Source of the DNA: Allopontixanthobacter confluentis
GTDB lineage: Bacteria > Pseudomonadota > Alphaproteobacteria > Sphingomonadales > Sphingomonadaceae
Direction of reading: 5' to 3'
Length of the DNA: 64,000 bases
Assembly (NCBI RefSeq): GCF_009827615.1
Contig: NZ_WTYU01000002.1
Span: 913,020-977,019, forward strand
Of the stretch, positions 62,368 through 64,000 are shown piece after piece; the stretch's first letter is position 1, and each line of letters opens with the position of its first letter. Under the pieces are notes generated by a model, which worked only from the letters and a program-made list of their open reading frames with translations, searched no databases and was not told the DNA's origin. The translations under genes were made by a program, and so were the position numbers.

Positions 62368-63657
62368 CTATTTGATGATCTGGCCCCCCTTCATCACATG
62401 GGTGACCGTTTCCAGCACGCGCACATTTTCCAGCGGGTTGCCTGCCACCGCAATCAGATCGGCAAATTTGCCGGGTGTGACAGTGCCAAGTGCATCATCG
62501 TGGCCAATGAGTGTTGCCGCATCCAGCGTGGCGGCGCGAATGGCGCGCGCAGGCGTCATGCCATTGGCGACCATATAGGCAAATTGCCGCCCGTTGATGC
62601 CATGGGGATAGACCCCGCTATCGCTGCCGAACGCCAGCTTCACGCCCATGTCCGCAGCTTTGCGAAAATTGGCGCGCTGGATATCGGTCGTCTCGCGGTT
62701 CTTGCGCAGATATTCCTCCGGCCAGCCTTCTGCCGTGCCGACTTCGTCGATGTAATCGCCGTTGAAAACGTCCATTACCAGCCACACGCCTGCGTCCTTC
62801 GCCATCGCCAAGCCTTCGTCATCAATCAGGCTGGCATGTTCAATGCTGCGGACGCCTGCGCGAATGGCATTCTTGATGCCTTGCGCGCCGTGCGCATGGG
62901 CGGTGGCATAGCTGCCGTGCCGGGTCGCCACTTCGACTGCGGCGCGTAATTCCGCCTCGGTCAGTTCCGGCTCCCCCGGTTCCGTGCCAATCGCCAGCAC
63001 GGCCCCTGTCGCCATCAGTTTCAGAAAATCGACCCCGCCAGCAAACAGGAATTCTGCCCGCTCACGCGCTTGCTGAGGAGTGCCGAACACGCCCAGCCGC
63101 ATATCGGCGGGAAGCTCGTCATTGGGAACCACGCCGTTCAATTCGCCCCCGCCGCCCGGATGGGTCAGATAGGCGCCGGCCACAAACATCCTTGGCCCCG
63201 GGACCGTGCCGGCGTTGATCGCATCGCGCAGGGCCACATCGGTCAGGCCGCGATAGGTGCCGACATCGCGCACCGTGGTGAAACCGGCCCGCAATGTGGT
63301 CAGCGCATTATGCGCCCCGATCAGCGCGGTTGCCGCTGGCGAAGTCTTGATCGGCGCTGCCAGATCCGCGCTTTGCCCCGCATCGGCCAGATGGGTGTGA
63401 AGGTCGATCAGACCGGGCAGCACGGTCAGGCCAGACCAGTCCACCCGCTGCGCCCCGTCAGGCGTGGCAGTGCAGTTTTCAACGCGGCTGATGCGATCAT
63501 CGGTGACAAGGATGCATTGGCCCGTTGCCAGCGCGCCGCGCTCTACATCCAGCAATGCGCCTGTTTCGATGTAAAGCGATTGCGCCGATGCCGCGGAAAG
63601 CGGAGCAAGCACAGCGCAGGCGGCGCAGGCGGCGATGAGGGCCGTTGCGCCCCTCAT
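62368..63657 (-). CDS. Exported metal-dependent amidohydrolase
   Basis: The 429-residue protein has a signal peptide (ending near SAASAQ) and an amidohydrolase barrel: DLHTHL, a Lys in FLKLMATG that may be carboxylated, AHAHG, SIEHAS and FGSDSGVYPHG. It resembles imidazolonepropionase-like and Xaa-Pro/Xaa-Arg dipeptidase-type hydrolases of the periplasm. It overlaps the M20 peptidase gene by 4 bases and is convergent with the oxidoreductase. Confidence 0.9.
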   Translation of the reverse strand: MRGATALIAACAACAVLAPLSAASAQSLYIETGALLDVERGALATGQCILVTDDRISRVENCTATPDGAQRVDWSGLTVLPGLIDLHTHLADAGQSADLAAPIKTSPAATALIGAHNALTTLRAGFTTVRDVGTYRGLTDVALRDAINAGTVPGPRMFVAGAYLTHPGGGGELNGVVPNDELPADMRLGVFGTPQQARERAEFLFAGGVDFLKLMATGAVLAIGTEPGEPELTEAELRAAVEVATRHGSYATAHAHGAQGIKNAIRAGVRSIEHASLIDDEGLAMAKDAGVWLVMDVFNGDYIDEVGTAEGWPEEYLRKNRETTDIQRANFRKAADMGVKLAFGSDSGVYPHGINGRQFAYMVANGMTPARAIRAATLDAATLIGHDDALGTVTPGKFADLIAVAGNPLENVRVLETVTHVMKGGQIIK

Positions 63658-64000
63658 TTTGCCGCCAGTTCGCGCAGCAGCGTATCGTAATATTTCATTC
63701 CCGGCGCGATGTTGCCCAGCGGCACCCGTTCATTCAGCCCGTGCGAATAATCATCGGAATCCTTCATGAAATTGCCGCTCGCCCCGTAACTCGGCACGCC
63801 CAGCGCACGATACCACATGGAATCCGATGCGCCTGACGCCTGCGATGCGATGATAGGGATTTCGCCAAACGCCGCATGGACTGCCCGCGTGGCAGCAGCC
63901 ACGAAGTCGCGGTCAAACGGCGATGCCGGCGCGGCGACGACATATTCCGGGTTGATCTCGGAAAATTGCACTTCCGGCTGGTCTGCCACCATTTTCAGTT
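63654..64000 (-). CDS. M20-family peptidase, C-terminal end (5' part outside window)
   Basis: The reading frame is open to the window edge (LKMVADQPEVQFSEINPEYV) and ends at 63654. ASDSMWYRALGVPSYGASG and SHGLNERVPL match the C-terminal metal-site region of M20 peptidases and related amidohydrolases. It is translated before the exported amidohydrolase, with a 4-base overlap, so both probably hydrolyse related peptide-like substrates. N terminus not visible. Confidence 0.85.
   Translation of the reverse strand, partial: LKMVADQPEVQFSEINPEYVVAAPASPFDRDFVAAATRAVHAAFGEIPIIASQASGASDSMWYRALGVPSYGASGNFMKDSDDYSHGLNERVPLGNIAPGMKYYDTLLRELAAK

Overview
The window reads as a chromosomal segment of an alphaproteobacterium of the order Sphingomonadales, most likely family Erythrobacteraceae. 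This rests on gene content: PhyR/HWE-kinase general stress signalling with EcfG-type promoters, class I PHA synthase with an alanine/lysine-rich phasin, FixGHIS-type cbb3 assembly genes, a DUF3034 porin-like protein, and a TonB receptor next to a Rieske oxygenase. Base composition is GC-rich throughout except for one low-GC island. Genus cannot be fixed from sequence alone; there is no rRNA gene and no CRISPR array.

Layout. 0-2.3 kb: general stress response locus with the tail of an HWE histidine kinase, phyR, a candidate stress sRNA with a C-rich loop, and a single-domain response regulator; phyR and the second regulator have consensus EcfG promoters. 2.3-8.5 kb: acyltransferase-like protein, fatty-acid hydroxylase, lipoprotein, lptF-lptG-GNAT operon and clpS. 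8.6-11.7 kb: phasin and phaC with PhaR-like operators. 11.8-17.2 kb: aminotransferase, an unusual run of small genes (membrane-anchored LuxR-type HTH, two unknowns, stand-alone RadC/JAB protein, receiver-less winged helix), an enoyl-CoA hydratase and a thioesterase. 17.3-22.3 kb: tRNA-Cys and tRNA-Thr(CGT); the 3' half of tRNA-Thr is duplicated 4.8 kb downstream, bounding a low-GC island that carries an NfrA/NfrB-like, c-di-GMP-responsive exopolysaccharide export pair, with nfrB frameshifted.

22.5-33.4 kb: DUF937 protein, a GGDEF-EAL protein with a cupredoxin-like partner, divergent from a DUF3034 protein and a truncated haemoglobin; then acyl-CoA ligase, serine hydrolase and bifunctional beta-oxidation enzyme. 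33.4-51.8 kb: low-oxygen region. The complete ccoNOQP-ccoGHIS operon reads leftward, preceded by an FNR/FixK-type regulator, RluE-like and RoxA-like enzymes, a P-type ATPase with DUF302, TrxC, two L,D-transpeptidase-type proteins, a beta-CASP metallo-beta-lactamase and a VTT-like membrane protein. Four TTGAT-N4-ATCAA-type boxes occur here: before ccoN, before the regulator itself, before the ATPase, and, unexpectedly, between two convergent genes.

51.9-64.0 kb: probable uptake/catabolism region with an MFS transporter, a TPR-sulfotransferase whose start lies beside a tetranucleotide repeat, a TonB receptor, an APC permease, a TetR regulator divergent from a Rieske oxygenase-FAD oxidoreductase pair with a palindromic operator between them, an exported amidohydrolase and the end of an M20 peptidase. 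The arrangement suggests import and oxidative dealkylation or hydrolysis of a small amine or peptide-like substrate, but the substrate is not identifiable from sequence.
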